A stretch of 35,660 nucleotides of DNA from the NCBI GenBank assembly GCA_030536455.1, contig JAUNPZ010000021.1, forward strand, positions 1 through 35,660, read 5' to 3'. Each line of letters opens with the position of its first letter. The stretch's first letter is position 1. The notes under the pieces were generated by a model that saw only the letters and a program-made list of their open reading frames with translations, ran no database searches and had not been told where the DNA came from. The stretch is from Lachnospiraceae bacterium. Lineage in GTDB: Bacteria; Bacillota; Clostridia; Lachnospirales; Lachnospiraceae. This document shows, one piece after another, positions 1-8,539 of this stretch. A program made the position numbers and the translations under genes.

Positions 1-1532
1 TCAATCGTCCCCGGCGGCTTAGAAGTCAAATCATAGAATACCCGATTAACCCCCTTCACCTCATTGACAATCCGGTTCATCACCTTCTGCAGCACTTCCC
101 ACGGAATCTCCGCGGCCTCTGCCGTCATGAAGTCGGAGGTCTCCACCGCCCGCAGCGCCACCGCATAATCATAGGTTCTGAAATCTCCCATGACGCCGAC
201 GGAACGCATGTTGGTCAATGCGGCAAAGTACTGGCCCAGGCGCTTGTCGATTCCGGCTTTGGCCACCTCTTCCCGGTAAATGGCATCGGCATCCTGTACA
301 ATCCGCACCTTCTCGGCAGTTACTTCGCCTACAATCCGGACGCCAAGCCCCGGACCCGGGAACGGCTGGCGGAATACCAGATATTCCGGAATTCCTAATT
401 CCAGTCCTACCTTGCGGACCTCATCCTTAAATAAGGAGCGGAGCGGCTCTACGATTTCCTTGAAATCCACATAATCCGGCAGGCCGCCTACATTGTGATG
501 CGATTTAATCACAGCCGATTTTCCTAAGCCGGATTCGATGACATCCGGATAAATGGTTCCCTGCACCAGGAAATCCACACGGCCGATTTTCTTTGCCTCT
601 TCTTCGAATACTCGGATAAACTCTTCACCGATTATCTTTCTCTTCTGTTCCGGTTCGGTCACACCGGCCAGCTTCTCATAAAAGCGTTCCTGCGCGTTAA
701 CACGGATAAAGTTCAGTTCATAGGAGCCCTTGGGGCCGAATACAGCTTCTACCTCATCGCCCTCATTTTTTCTTAATAAACCATGGTCCACAAAGACGCA
801 GGTCAGCTGCCTTCCGATTGCCTTGGAAAGCAGAACTGCTGCAACAGAGGAGTCTACGCCGCCGGACAGGGCGCACAATACTTTTCCATCTCCGATTTTT
901 TCCCGCAGCGCTTCAATGGTGGTGTTCACAAAGGAATCCATCTTCCAGTCCCCGCTGCAGCCGCAGACATCATAGACAAAGTCGTGAAGCATCTTGATGC
1001 CTTCTGCGGTATGCATCACCTCTGGATGGAACTGGGTTGCATAAAGCTTTTTCTCCGCATACTCCATGGCTGCGATTGGGCAGACCGGCGTATGGGCAAC
1101 GGCTTTAAAGCCCTCCGGTGCTCTGGAAATGTAATCGGTATGGCTCATCCAGCACACGCTGGTCGGATGGACATTCTTGAAAAGGACGGAGGAATTATCT
1201 ACCTCCACCTCGGTCTTTCCGTATTCACTGACCGGAGCCGTGGCAACCTCGCCGCCTAATGTGTACGCCATCAGCTGGGAGCCGTAACAGATTCCCAGAA
1301 TCGGGATTCCCATATCAAAAATAGCCTTATCAATATGTGGTGATTCTTCCAGATACACGCTGTTTGGACCGCCGGTGAAAATGATGCCTTTCGGGCTCAT
1401 TTCCCTGATTTTCTCCAGCGGCAGAGTATACGGATGCACTTCGCAATAAACATTGCACTCGCGGACACGGCGGGCAATCAGCTGATTGTACTGGCCGCCA
1501 AAGTCCAGGACGATAATCATCTCTCTGTTCAT
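1..1532 (-). CDS. guaA: GMP synthase (glutamine-hydrolysing), 3' end cut by window edge
   Basis: Converts XMP to GMP using ATP and glutamine, the last step of guanine nucleotide synthesis in the cytoplasm. The protein reads from an ATG at 1532 ([17 protein letters not shown]), preceded by an AGGAAAGGAAG ribosome site. The N-terminal class I glutamine amidotransferase domain shows GGP, the nucleophile motif GICYGSQ (Cys about residue 82) and QFHPEV. The synthetase domain carries the PP-loop SGGVDSSV near residue 225, and the C-terminal dimerisation domain has [12 protein letters not shown] and ends SKPPGTI. Family members normally end PPGTIEWE, so about three residues and the stop lie outside the window (510 full codons are present). 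It stands alone, with its own promoter and a long leader. Confidence 0.98.
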   Translation of the reverse strand, partial: MNREMIIVLDFGGQYNQLIARRVRECNVYCEVHPYTLPLEKIREMSPKGIIFTGGPNSVYLEESPHIDKAIFDMGIPILGICYGSQLMAYTLGGEVATAPVSEYGKTEVEVDNSSVLFKNVHPTSVCWMSHTDYISRAPEGFKAVAHTPVCPIAAMEYAEKKLYATQFHPEVMHTAEGIKMLHDFVYDVCGCSGDWKMDSFVNTTIEALREKIGDGKVLCALSGGVDSSVAAVLLSKAIGRQLTCVFVDHGLLRKNEGDEVEAVFGPKGSYELNFIRVNAQERFYEKLAGVTEPEQKRKIIGEEFIRVFEEEAKKIGRVDFLVQGTIYPDVIESGLGKSAVIKSHHNVGGLPDYVDFKEIVEPLRSLFKDEVRKVGLELGIPEYLVFRQPFPGPGLGVRIVGEVTAEKVRIVQDADAIYREEVAKAGIDKRLGQYFAALTNMRSVGVMGDFRTYDYAVALRAVETSDFMTAEAAEIPWEVLQKVMNRIVNEVKGVNRVFYDLTSKPPGTI

Positions 1533-1599
1533 GGAAAACTTCCTTTCCTCAAAGTATGAACCGGATTCACAAGGAATCCGGCCTTCTCTTTTGTTTTTC

Positions 1600-1725
1600 C
1601 CAATACGCTTTTGTTTTTCGATGCACATTCCACGCACTTTTGTACTTTCGGCATGTTTCCATGCATACTTTTGTACTCTCTATACTTTTTCCTGCGTATT
1701 TTCGTACTTTCAAAATCCTTCTCTT
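1600..1725 (-). repeat. Four degenerate ~30-nt tandem repeats in guaA leader
   Basis: In the transcript direction the units resemble GAAAGTACAAAAGTGCGT followed by a GGAAA stretch. The core (plus strand CTTTTGTACT or a variant) falls near 1608, 1637, 1668 and 1698, at spacings of 29, 31 and 30. Between two units, GCATG-GAAA-CATGC can form a 5-bp stem with a GNRA-type loop, and neighbouring junctions can form weaker versions. The tract is purine-rich in the RNA and has no convincing reading frame. One near copy lies in the uvrA leader at 14081-14100. Confidence 0.6.
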
Positions 1726-1783
1726 GTGTTTCTTCATCCGGCAGCTTTTCCTATGTACCTTCTGCAAACCTGCCTTCTCTTTC

Positions 1784-1827
1784 GAAAAAAGCAAAGAGAT
1801 TGTACTTATTCTTCTAGTACAATCTCT
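1784..1827 (-). terminator. Promoter-proximal hairpin with U-run in guaA leader (attenuator or terminator)
   Basis: A perfect 12-bp inverted repeat, AGAGATTGTACT with AGTACAATCTCT and a 9-nt loop, is followed on the minus strand by TTGCTTTTTTC. It lies only about 15 nt downstream of the predicted guaA start. It could end read-through from the GH88 operon upstream (stop at 1989), but any transcript from the guaA promoter must also pass it. It may therefore act as a transcription attenuator. No purine-riboswitch aptamer was recognised beside it. Confidence 0.6.
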
Positions 1828-1848
1828 CTTTATCTTTCGTATGTGCTC

Positions 1849-1877
1849 ATTATAGCGAATCCTTTGACAAATTTCAA
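1849..1877 (-). promoter_or_regulatory. guaA promoter
   Basis: On the minus strand, TTGAAA (1877-1872) and a perfect TATAAT (1854-1849) are separated by exactly 17 bp. The predicted start is near 1842, giving a leader of about 310 nt before guaA. A TTGTCAAA sequence occurs twice around the -35 region at about 20-bp spacing; its meaning is unknown. Confidence 0.75.
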
Positions 1878-1988
1878 GAGGTTTTGACAAAATACCAGAT
1901 TTTTTCTTACAAACTTTTTCCTAGGAACTTTTCTGATTTTTCTCCCGATATTTTTTCTCCTGATTGTCATTTCATATCCGCATCTGCT

Positions 1989-3227
1989 TTACCAGATTAA
2001 AAAATCCTGATTCCGAAGACGCAGAATGGCCTCTGTCAAAAAATAATCTCCGTAAATGATAGGAACCTCCCGGTCGGATGCCCGGTCGTATCTGGCGGAG
2101 CCATGAGACAAAATGGCATCCTCCTCCGGATTCCAGACGCAGAAATTTTCAGTAAGCGCCTGCAGACATCGTATCGAGGATTTTACATACAGGTCTTTTT
2201 CCAGCGGCTTCACATGCTCTGCAAGCTCTAAAAGGCCGCAGGCTGCACATGCGCCGGCTGTCGTATCGTAATAAACGGGCTGCTCCGGGGCGCGGAAATC
2301 AAGCAGCGGAATATAATCATGGACTGCCAGATTTGCGCAGAAATAATGAGCCGTCCGCTTTGCCGCATCCAGATATGCTTCCTTTCCCGTATAACGGTAT
2401 GCCAGTGCCATCCCGTAAATTGCCCACGCCTGACCGCGGCTCCAGGAGGAACCGCTTTCGTATCCCTGGCCGCCTGGATTTCCCCGGTACTCCCCGGTAA
2501 CCGGATTAAAATCTACCATATGATTGCAGGAGCCATCCGGCCTTAAAATGTAATGCAGCGCCATCTCCGTATGATTCACGGCAATCTGGCGATAGGCGTT
2601 GTCCGAAAGCTGTTCCGATGCCCAGTACAAAAGCGGCAGATTCATCAGACAATCCACAATTGCAATTCCGCTGCGCTCGCCGTTCCACGCTTTGATATAC
2701 CTTCCGGCCGGATTATAGCGTCCGGCCAGAATTCCGGCGGCATGAAGCCCTCTCCTTCTGGATGATTCATTTCCGGTCAGACGATAATCCGCAACTGCCG
2801 TATGAAGCCACAGAAATCCCACATCATGGTCCAGCTTCGTATATTCTGCCAGCGCTGCGTCCAGACGTTTTTCAATCCCTTCGGCCGCATTTTTGAAACA
2901 CTCCTTTTTCGTTGCATGATACATCTGCCACAGAATCCCGCTGTAAAAACCGTTCGTCCAGGCACTAAGCTCTCGCTGCCCCATATCCTCATACTTCCCG
3001 TTCACCGGGACATAAGGCATCATGGTTCCCAGGCGGATGCATTCGGCCTCCAGCTTTACCGAAAGCTTTTCCCATATTTTCTCCACCCAGCGCTGCGTTT
3101 TCTCATCGATTCCATAGGGATTGCACAGCGAATACCGGTTCGCACACCGTCCTTTTTCCTGACGTTCTTCCGCCTGACGCTCATCCCCATTCGGTTTATT
3201 CATATCCAGCTCATTCACATACTGCAT
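1989..3227 (-). CDS. Glycoside hydrolase family 88 unsaturated glucuronyl hydrolase
   Basis: GH88 enzymes hydrate and release the unsaturated uronic acid left by polysaccharide lyases at the non-reducing end of oligosaccharides. The (alpha/alpha)6-barrel family motifs are visible: HDVGF (Asp 141 when counted from a TTG at 3245) and the second catalytic-type Asp in AIVDCLMNLPLLYWA (Asp 198 on that count), plus SSWSRGQAWAIYG and YYDTTAGA. These match the two-aspartate arrangement of Bacillus unsaturated glucuronyl hydrolase. No signal peptide is present, so it should act in the cytoplasm on imported sugar. I prefer the ATG at 3227, which has AAGGAAA a few bases before it, over the upstream TTG; this overlaps the preceding gene by 17 nt. 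It is the last gene of the uronide ABC operon. The exact substrate (glycosaminoglycan, xanthan or gellan fragments) cannot be told from sequence alone. Confidence 0.88.
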   Translation of the reverse strand: MQYVNELDMNKPNGDERQAEERQEKGRCANRYSLCNPYGIDEKTQRWVEKIWEKLSVKLEAECIRLGTMMPYVPVNGKYEDMGQRELSAWTNGFYSGILWQMYHATKKECFKNAAEGIEKRLDAALAEYTKLDHDVGFLWLHTAVADYRLTGNESSRRRGLHAAGILAGRYNPAGRYIKAWNGERSGIAIVDCLMNLPLLYWASEQLSDNAYRQIAVNHTEMALHYILRPDGSCNHMVDFNPVTGEYRGNPGGQGYESGSSWSRGQAWAIYGMALAYRYTGKEAYLDAAKRTAHYFCANLAVHDYIPLLDFRAPEQPVYYDTTAGACAACGLLELAEHVKPLEKDLYVKSSIRCLQALTENFCVWNPEEDAILSHGSARYDRASDREVPIIYGDYFLTEAILRLRNQDFLIW

Positions 3228-4962
3228 AACAATTTCCTTCGCCAATTCGTATTTTTTTCTTTACAAATTCCGTTTCCACCAGGGTTTCCAGCTCACTTAC
3301 GCCCGGATGGATTTCCACCTGAATCGCCGGAATGCAGACATTCGGGAAAATGATATTCATGTTGGAAAATGCGGTAATCACTTTTCCCTGACCGAAAACC
3401 GACGTAATCTGACTTTTCCCATTTCGGTCCCACACAGCCGCAATCTTCCTGCCTTCTGCACTGCACTCCTGCTCCAGCTTCTCCGTCTCCTCCATGCAGT
3501 TCGGATAAGAGAAACCACAGTCGTAAGCCGTACACTCCAGACTGCTGGTAATCCGGTGTCTGCGCCTATGTCCGTTTTCGGTCGGCCAGAGCCAGGTTTC
3601 CACCTCGATTCCTTCCACCGGACTCCACCTGGAATAAACCTGTTCATCCGTAACTGAAAATTCATGGCAGGCTCTTCTCACATAATACATACCATGCACA
3701 TAAAAGATCAGCATATTATCTGTTCCCGCCTGCTCCAGATGATGATAGGAGCGGGATACACAAAATCCAAACCGGGAAGAATATGCAAATTTCGCATATT
3801 TCTCTGCCGCGTAAGGATGCTCCATGGTCGGGTACTGTCCGGCCGTCAGCGCCGTCACCTCATTTTCCCGATGGCACAGCAGCATATCGCACTCTTTTAC
3901 CGCACGAACCGGCTGAAGTCCGGGCAGCGCCTCGCTTTCTGCCCGCCAGAACGGATGGTCATCCGGCAGCGCAAGGAATACAAAGGTTTTCAATGCCCAG
4001 TATGGGGAACCCGGAGCATTATACGTTTCCGACATCATCAGATTGGGATAGGTGTAGCCTACCGTAAGGACTCCTGCATTGTCAAAGATTGGCTGCTCCA
4101 TCCAATATTCCAAATGACGTTCGATAATCCCCTTCATCACGCCCCAGGAAAAGCACTCGACTCCGGCCAGCGCACACGCGCTGAAAAAAGCGGCCTCAGC
4201 GAAACGATAGGTCAGAGAGCGTCCGAATGGAAGCGCTTTGCCCTCCTCATCGAACCAGTACAGGAAGGTTTTTGCAAATTCGCAGGCCCGTTTCTTAAAG
4301 CGTATCGAATTTTCCGGGTCCTCCTTCTCCATAAACTTTGCATACAGCAGACAGTAAAAATGGATTCCGAAGGAAACATAATAATCCTTCTGTGGACGCT
4401 TGCCATCCGAATACCAGCCGTTTCCCAGATAAAAGGACTCGTACCGCTCCATAGCATCCTTTACCTGCTCCGGGTTCCATTTCTTCCCCACGCTTTTTAA
4501 TGCCAGATTGACCAATACCTTAAAATACTGCCAGTTATTGTCCGCCTGGGTATATAAATTAATCTGATACAGCCAGTCCGCCAGATGCTGCTGCCCCTCC
4601 TCACCCAGAGGTTCCCACAGCTTTTCCGGAACCATCAGGATTCCGTAGCTGATTGCCGCCATCTCTACCATGCGCTGGTCTTTATTATGAAGATTTCCCC
4701 AATATTCACCGGATTCCGGATTGGTTCCGGCCTGCAGTCCTTTCTGATAAACAGAAAGGAGGCTTTCATCCTCGCCTCCTCCTGCCCAGTAGGACGCCAT
4801 TCCCCACAGAATTCTGGAAAACCCTTCCATTCCGGCAATCCGGTTTCCGTAGCCAGCCGATGCGGCCCCCAATTTCAGGTACGCGTATTCCGGGCTGTAA
4901 TGGCTTTTTAATGGTTCCATCAACTCCAGCAGCATGTTCTGAAAATATGCCTTGCCTTTCAT
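3211..4962 (-). CDS. DUF2264 domain protein, probable carbohydrate-active
   Basis: About 583 residues matching by eye the DUF2264 family (PF10022). The N-terminal part is helical and rich in aromatics, like an (alpha/alpha)-toroid (GMEGFSRILWGMASYW, NNWQYFKVLVNLAL, YYVSFGIHFYCLLYAKF, YWALKTFVFLAL). The C-terminal third looks beta-rich (SRFGFCVSRSYHH, VETWLWP). Family members sit beside GH88/GH105 enzymes and sugar importers, and their fold resembles heparinase II/III-like or glucuronidase-type enzymes; the reaction here is not established. There is no signal peptide, so it is probably cytoplasmic. The ATG at 4962, spaced behind GGAAGGAAAG, is a better start than the upstream GTG at 4971. The gene lies 39 nt after the binding-protein gene and overlaps the GH88 gene, which suggests they act on the same imported oligosaccharide. 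Confidence 0.75.
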   Translation of the reverse strand: MKGKAYFQNMLLELMEPLKSHYSPEYAYLKLGAASAGYGNRIAGMEGFSRILWGMASYWAGGGEDESLLSVYQKGLQAGTNPESGEYWGNLHNKDQRMVEMAAISYGILMVPEKLWEPLGEEGQQHLADWLYQINLYTQADNNWQYFKVLVNLALKSVGKKWNPEQVKDAMERYESFYLGNGWYSDGKRPQKDYYVSFGIHFYCLLYAKFMEKEDPENSIRFKKRACEFAKTFLYWFDEEGKALPFGRSLTYRFAEAAFFSACALAGVECFSWGVMKGIIERHLEYWMEQPIFDNAGVLTVGYTYPNLMMSETYNAPGSPYWALKTFVFLALPDDHPFWRAESEALPGLQPVRAVKECDMLLCHRENEVTALTAGQYPTMEHPYAAEKYAKFAYSSRFGFCVSRSYHHLEQAGTDNMLIFYVHGMYYVRRACHEFSVTDEQVYSRWSPVEGIEVETWLWPTENGHRRRHRITSSLECTAYDCGFSYPNCMEETEKLEQECSAEGRKIAAVWDRNGKSQITSVFGQGKVITAFSNMNIIFPNVCIPAIQVEIHPGVSELETLVETEFVKKKIRIGEGNCYAVCE

Positions 4963-5001
4963 TGATTCCACTTTCCTTCCCCTTAATTTACTTATTCTCG
5001 T

Positions 5002-6390
5002 TTACTTGCTTTCCTTTAACTCATCCAGCACTTCCTGATACTGCTCAACCAGCTCCTTTGCTGCCTCTTCCGGAGTAACATCACCGTAAACCACTTCCTG
5101 GATTAAGTCCTTGCGGATGACCTCCAGCTCCGTATTGCCGCTGATCATATTGTTGGTATAAGAATTCGGCTCTGAAATCTCAACGCCTTTTTTCTGAATT
5201 TCGCTGACTACGCCGGCTTTAATCAGAATATCATCGGACTGTTTGGTTGGGCAGTATCCGACTGCGGTTTTGCAGATTGCGATGGATTCCGGGTCATTCA
5301 TCAGGAAATCCAGGAATTTTGCCGCCTCTTCTTTATTGACAGAATTGTCGTTGATTGCAAAGCCGCGGTCACCGCTGTAAGCCACACCGCTGGATTTTGC
5401 ATCTGCAGTAACCGGAATCGGCATTACATCCAGTTCGCTGTCAATGGAGCCCAGATACTTTGGCGCACTTCCGGTGTAATCCACAATCATACCGATTTTT
5501 CCGTTAATCCATTTGCTGTTCTGGTCGGCCTGTCCGGCAAAGGTTGCCGCATCGCCAAATGGCTCCAGCACATTGTTCTCATACAAGTCTAATACATTCT
5601 GAAATGCCTCTGCCGCATCTGCTTCCGTAAAGTTCAGATTGTAGGATTCTTCATCGACAATCGGCTTTCCCGTTTTCTGAACCAGATAAGGCTGAACGAA
5701 CAGACGGTTCAGCATATCGGCATCTGCCGTCATCAGATAAGCATCCCCATCCTTCTCATGGATTGCTTTTCCCAGCTCCTTGATTTCATCCCAGGTATAT
5801 CCCTTGCCTAAATCAATCCCATTGGCCTCTGCAAAATCCATATTTACATAAGTAACCGCACCGCCTACGGTACAAGGGAACACATTTGCTTCTCCCTTGT
5901 AGGTTCCTGCAATTTCCAGAAGACGATCCTTCAAAGTAGTCAGGTCGACCGGAAGCGCCGATAAATCTGCCAGATAATGCTTGGCTCCCTGGATATCCGG
6001 CAGCCATTCCTTGCTTAACTGGATGATATCCGGCGCCGTATTGCTGGAAAGGGTGGTCATAATCTTCTCATAGTAGCCGTCATAGCCCTGATATTCTGCC
6101 TCAATCGTTACATTGGGGTTCTTTTTCTCATAAGCTTCAATTACGCCCAGCAGCGCCTGATGTCTGCTGTCACTTCCCCACCAGGCAAAGCGAAGGGTTA
6201 CCGGCTCGCCGGATGCAGCACCGGCGTCCGCCTTCGTCTCATTTCCTGCTGCGGTCTGCGCTGCTTCTGTTGCCTGGACAGCGGCTGTCGTATCCGTCTT
6301 CTCGCTTCCGCTTCCGCAGCCCGCCAGGGACGCTGCTGCTATCGATGCTGCCATCACGAAAGCTGCGTTTTTCTTTAACTGTTTTTTCAT
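5002..6390 (-). CDS. Sugar ABC transporter solute-binding lipoprotein
   Basis: A 462-residue extracellular binding protein of the MalE/UgpB-like family (CUT1 type). It starts with a lysine-rich signal peptide and lipobox SLAGC (Cys 25), then a Thr/Ala/Glu-rich linker to about residue 60, and then the mature domain (VTLRFAWWGSDSRHQALLG, APDIIQLSKEWLPDI). AGGAGG precedes the ATG. It is the third gene of an operon with two permeases upstream and DUF2264 and GH88 genes downstream, so the ligand is inferred to be a uronic-acid-containing oligosaccharide. No ATPase gene is present in the locus. As in other Firmicutes, a shared MsmX-type ATPase encoded elsewhere probably powers it. Confidence 0.9.
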   Translation of the reverse strand: MKKQLKKNAAFVMAASIAAASLAGCGSGSEKTDTTAAVQATEAAQTAAGNETKADAGAASGEPVTLRFAWWGSDSRHQALLGVIEAYEKKNPNVTIEAEYQGYDGYYEKIMTTLSSNTAPDIIQLSKEWLPDIQGAKHYLADLSALPVDLTTLKDRLLEIAGTYKGEANVFPCTVGGAVTYVNMDFAEANGIDLGKGYTWDEIKELGKAIHEKDGDAYLMTADADMLNRLFVQPYLVQKTGKPIVDEESYNLNFTEADAAEAFQNVLDLYENNVLEPFGDAATFAGQADQNSKWINGKIGMIVDYTGSAPKYLGSIDSELDVMPIPVTADAKSSGVAYSGDRGFAINDNSVNKEEAAKFLDFLMNDPESIAICKTAVGYCPTKQSDDILIKAGVVSEIQKKGVEISEPNSYTNNMISGNTELEVIRKDLIQEVVYGDVTPEEAAKELVEQYQEVLDELKESK

Positions 6391-6412
6391 TTGATTTTCC
6401 TCCTATATTTCA

Positions 6413-6475
6413 GGAATGCCTTCTTGCATTCCAAAATTTATTTATGATATTACAGCGCGGCTTTTTCAGCGCGCC
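6413..6475 (-). other. Intercistronic stem-loops upstream of binding-protein gene
   Basis: The 122-nt gap between the second permease and the binding-protein gene holds two hairpins. One is a 7-bp stem, GGAATGC with GCATTCC (6413-6432). The other is a GC-rich stem, GCGCG with CGCGC (6455-6474). Neither has a good U-run on the minus strand. They could protect the 5' end of the binding-protein mRNA after processing, giving more binding protein than permease; this is inference. Confidence 0.45.
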
Positions 6476-6512
6476 CTCTCTGTTTCATGCTTTTTCATGC
6501 TTTTTCTGTCAT

Positions 6513-7352
6513 TTACCCCTTAACGCCGCCGGCTGTAATTCCTTCTACAAAGTAATTCTGAGCAAAGAAGTATAAAAGGATTGGAGGAATCAGAGAGATA
6601 AAGGACATCGCAAGCACCTGATTCCATGGGGTAGACGCCCCCTGGCTGTCAATTGACATCTTTAAGGCCAATGACAACGTATAATTCTTCACACTGCTGA
6701 TATAGACCAGGTTGTTAAAGTAATCATTCCATCTCCATAAGGTCTGGAAAATGACAACGGAGAAGATGGATGGCTTCATCAGCGGCGCCAGTATCTTTAC
6801 ATATACCATAAATGGATTACATCCGTCCATATATGCCGATTCATCCAGCTCTCTTGGGATTCCACGCAGGAACTGAATCTGCATGAAAATCAGGAACGGA
6901 TAGCAGGCCAGCAGCGCCGGAACCCAGAACGGACGATAAGTATCAATCCAGCCAAACTTATTGAACACCACATATCTCGGAATCATAATGACCGCATCCG
7001 GCAGCATCAGTGTGGAAATCATCAGCATGAACAGAAGCTTTTTCATCGGGAACTTGAATCTTGCAAATCCGTAAGCCACGATTCCGGTCGATAAAGCAGT
7101 CAGCGCCACAGTCGGCACTACCAGCTTAAAGGTATTGATATAAAAGGTCAGATAAGAAAACTGTCCGCTTCCTTTCCAGCCCTCACGGTAAGCACGGAAG
7201 GAAAAGCTCTCCGGAAGCAGTGTCATCTTGCCGAACAATTCTTTATTATCCTTAAAAGTAGCAAAAAACAGCCACACAAGGGGATAAATCATGACAATTC
7301 CCACTGCAATTAAAATGACATAAGCAATTAAATTACTTTTCTTCAATTTCAT
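6513..7352 (-). CDS. Sugar ABC transporter permease, MalG type
   Basis: A 279-residue inner-membrane permease of the CUT1 family with about six hydrophobic segments (for example YVILIAVGIVMIYPLVWLFF near the N-terminus). The cytoplasmic EAA loop reads ELDESAYMDGCNPFMVYVKI and is the contact site for the ATPase. The C-terminus ends NYFVEGITAGGVKG, typical of MalG-like members. Its ATG overlaps the upstream permease stop by one base (TGATG), so the two are translationally coupled. It forms the membrane channel with the 7352-8281 product, and imports the ligand of the lipoprotein encoded next. Confidence 0.92.
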   Translation of the reverse strand: MKLKKSNLIAYVILIAVGIVMIYPLVWLFFATFKDNKELFGKMTLLPESFSFRAYREGWKGSGQFSYLTFYINTFKLVVPTVALTALSTGIVAYGFARFKFPMKKLLFMLMISTLMLPDAVIMIPRYVVFNKFGWIDTYRPFWVPALLACYPFLIFMQIQFLRGIPRELDESAYMDGCNPFMVYVKILAPLMKPSIFSVVIFQTLWRWNDYFNNLVYISSVKNYTLSLALKMSIDSQGASTPWNQVLAMSFISLIPPILLYFFAQNYFVEGITAGGVKG

Positions 7353-8281
7353 CAGTCTAATCCTCCGTCATTATAGAATACCCAGGCGCTTGATGAACGG
7401 AATACCAGAAGGGTAATCAACAGGATTGCCACAAACATCACCCAGGAGGATGCGGATGCATAACCCATTTTCAGGTTCTGGAATGCGTCCTCATATATTT
7501 TTACACCCATCAGGTAAGTACCATGGTTTGGTCCGCCGTTGGTAATGATAAATGCAGAAGTAAATTCCTGCAGCGCATGGATAATCTGCATAATCAGGTT
7601 AAAAAATACCACCGGAGTCAGCATCGGGAAGGTAATCCGCCAGAACTGAACCCATTTGTTTGCTCCGTCTACCTGCGCCGCTTCGTAAAGCTCGGTCGGC
7701 ACATTTTTAAGTCCGGCCAGAAACAGCACCATGGAAGAGCCAAACTGCCATACCACCAAAAGGCTGATCGTAACCAGTGCAATATCCGGGTCTCCCAGCC
7801 AGTCTACTGCCGGAATATGAATCACGCCCAGCATCTTGTTCAGCATGCCTTCCTTCATAAACATGAATCTCCACAGAATCGAGATTGCTACGCTTCCGCC
7901 CATGATGGAGGGCAGATAATAGATGGTCCGGAATAAATTGATTCCTTTTAACTTCATATTCAGAATCATGGCCACGATGAGAGCCATAATCAGCTTCATA
8001 GGAACCGACATCAGCGCATACTTAAATGTAAGCAGGAAGGATTTTACGAAATACTTATCCTTTGTAAACAATCGGATATAGTTGTCCAGTCCAACCCATT
8101 CTCCATCTGACAGAATGGAAAAGTTTGTGAATGAATAATATAAGGACATAACAAGTGGGTATGCCTGCAGAATGCCGAATCCAATCAGCCACGGCAGGAT
8201 AAACAGTATTCCCCATTTCCAGTTTTTCGGGTACTTTCTTACACGCGAAGCACCGTTATGTCTTGTCTGAAGTGGTAACAT
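7352..8281 (-). CDS. Sugar ABC transporter permease, MalF type
   Basis: A 309-residue membrane protein and first gene of the uronide operon. It has about six transmembrane segments, beginning WGILFILPWLIGFGILQAYP, and an EAA loop ELYEAAQVDGANKWVQFWRI near residues 205-225. The ITNGGPNHGT stretch near the C-terminal end is common in this family. The ATG at 8281 has AAAGGAGGAAA upstream. It partners the 6513-7352 permease. The gene is divergent from the response regulator at 8540, and the arrangement resembles the Bacillus subtilis yesOPQ/yesMN rhamnogalacturonan locus; that comparison is from general knowledge. Confidence 0.92.
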   Translation of the reverse strand: MLPLQTRHNGASRVRKYPKNWKWGILFILPWLIGFGILQAYPLVMSLYYSFTNFSILSDGEWVGLDNYIRLFTKDKYFVKSFLLTFKYALMSVPMKLIMALIVAMILNMKLKGINLFRTIYYLPSIMGGSVAISILWRFMFMKEGMLNKMLGVIHIPAVDWLGDPDIALVTISLLVVWQFGSSMVLFLAGLKNVPTELYEAAQVDGANKWVQFWRITFPMLTPVVFFNLIMQIIHALQEFTSAFIITNGGPNHGTYLMGVKIYEDAFQNLKMGYASASSWVMFVAILLITLLVFRSSSAWVFYNDGGLD

Positions 8282-8448
8282 GAATGAATTTCCTCCTTTT
8301 CTCCTTGCTTGTTTTCACTGTCCATATTCTATCATGTTTCTTTTCCGCTGCGCCCCCGCTGTCATTATGAGCTGCTATCATTTGTATCTATCATAATATT
8401 AGTTTCCTATCTCTATTTTGGATAAATTACCGCTTTCGGGCTATCTGT
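8282..8448 (-). promoter_or_regulatory. Upstream region of the uronide ABC operon
   Basis: The minus strand holds possible -10 hexamers (TAGAAT near 8326, ATTATGATA near 8400), but none has a good -35 at 16-18 bp. That fits a promoter needing an activator, and the adjacent AraC-type regulator is the obvious candidate. Three GATAG motifs lie within 8371-8415 at uneven spacing. No firm operator can be assigned. Confidence 0.35.
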
Positions 8449-8477
8449 TTGACGTGCAAATTTCCCCATGCTATAAT
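8449..8477 (+). promoter_or_regulatory. Promoter of the two-component system
   Basis: TTGACG (8449-8454) and TATAAT (8472-8477) are 17 bp apart. The predicted start lies near 8484, about 55 nt before the response-regulator ATG at 8540. The near-consensus match suggests constitutive expression of the sensor pair, unlike the weak divergent promoter. Confidence 0.8.
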
Positions 8478-8539
8478 TTTATCTGTTAAGCAGATGGTAA
8501 CGTTTCTTCATGCTGAATGAAAACGAGGAGGATAAAATC

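Noticed and set aside
1533..1860. Purine (guanine) riboswitch upstream of guaA
   Set aside because: The conserved junction and kissing-loop sequences of the xpt-type aptamer could not be found in the leader on the minus strand.
1556..1890. Overlapping reading frames on both strands between guaA and the GH88 gene
   Set aside because: They are made of pyrimidine-rich leader repeats, are rich in Phe/Ser/Cys or Lys/Arg, lack ribosome sites and overlap each other.
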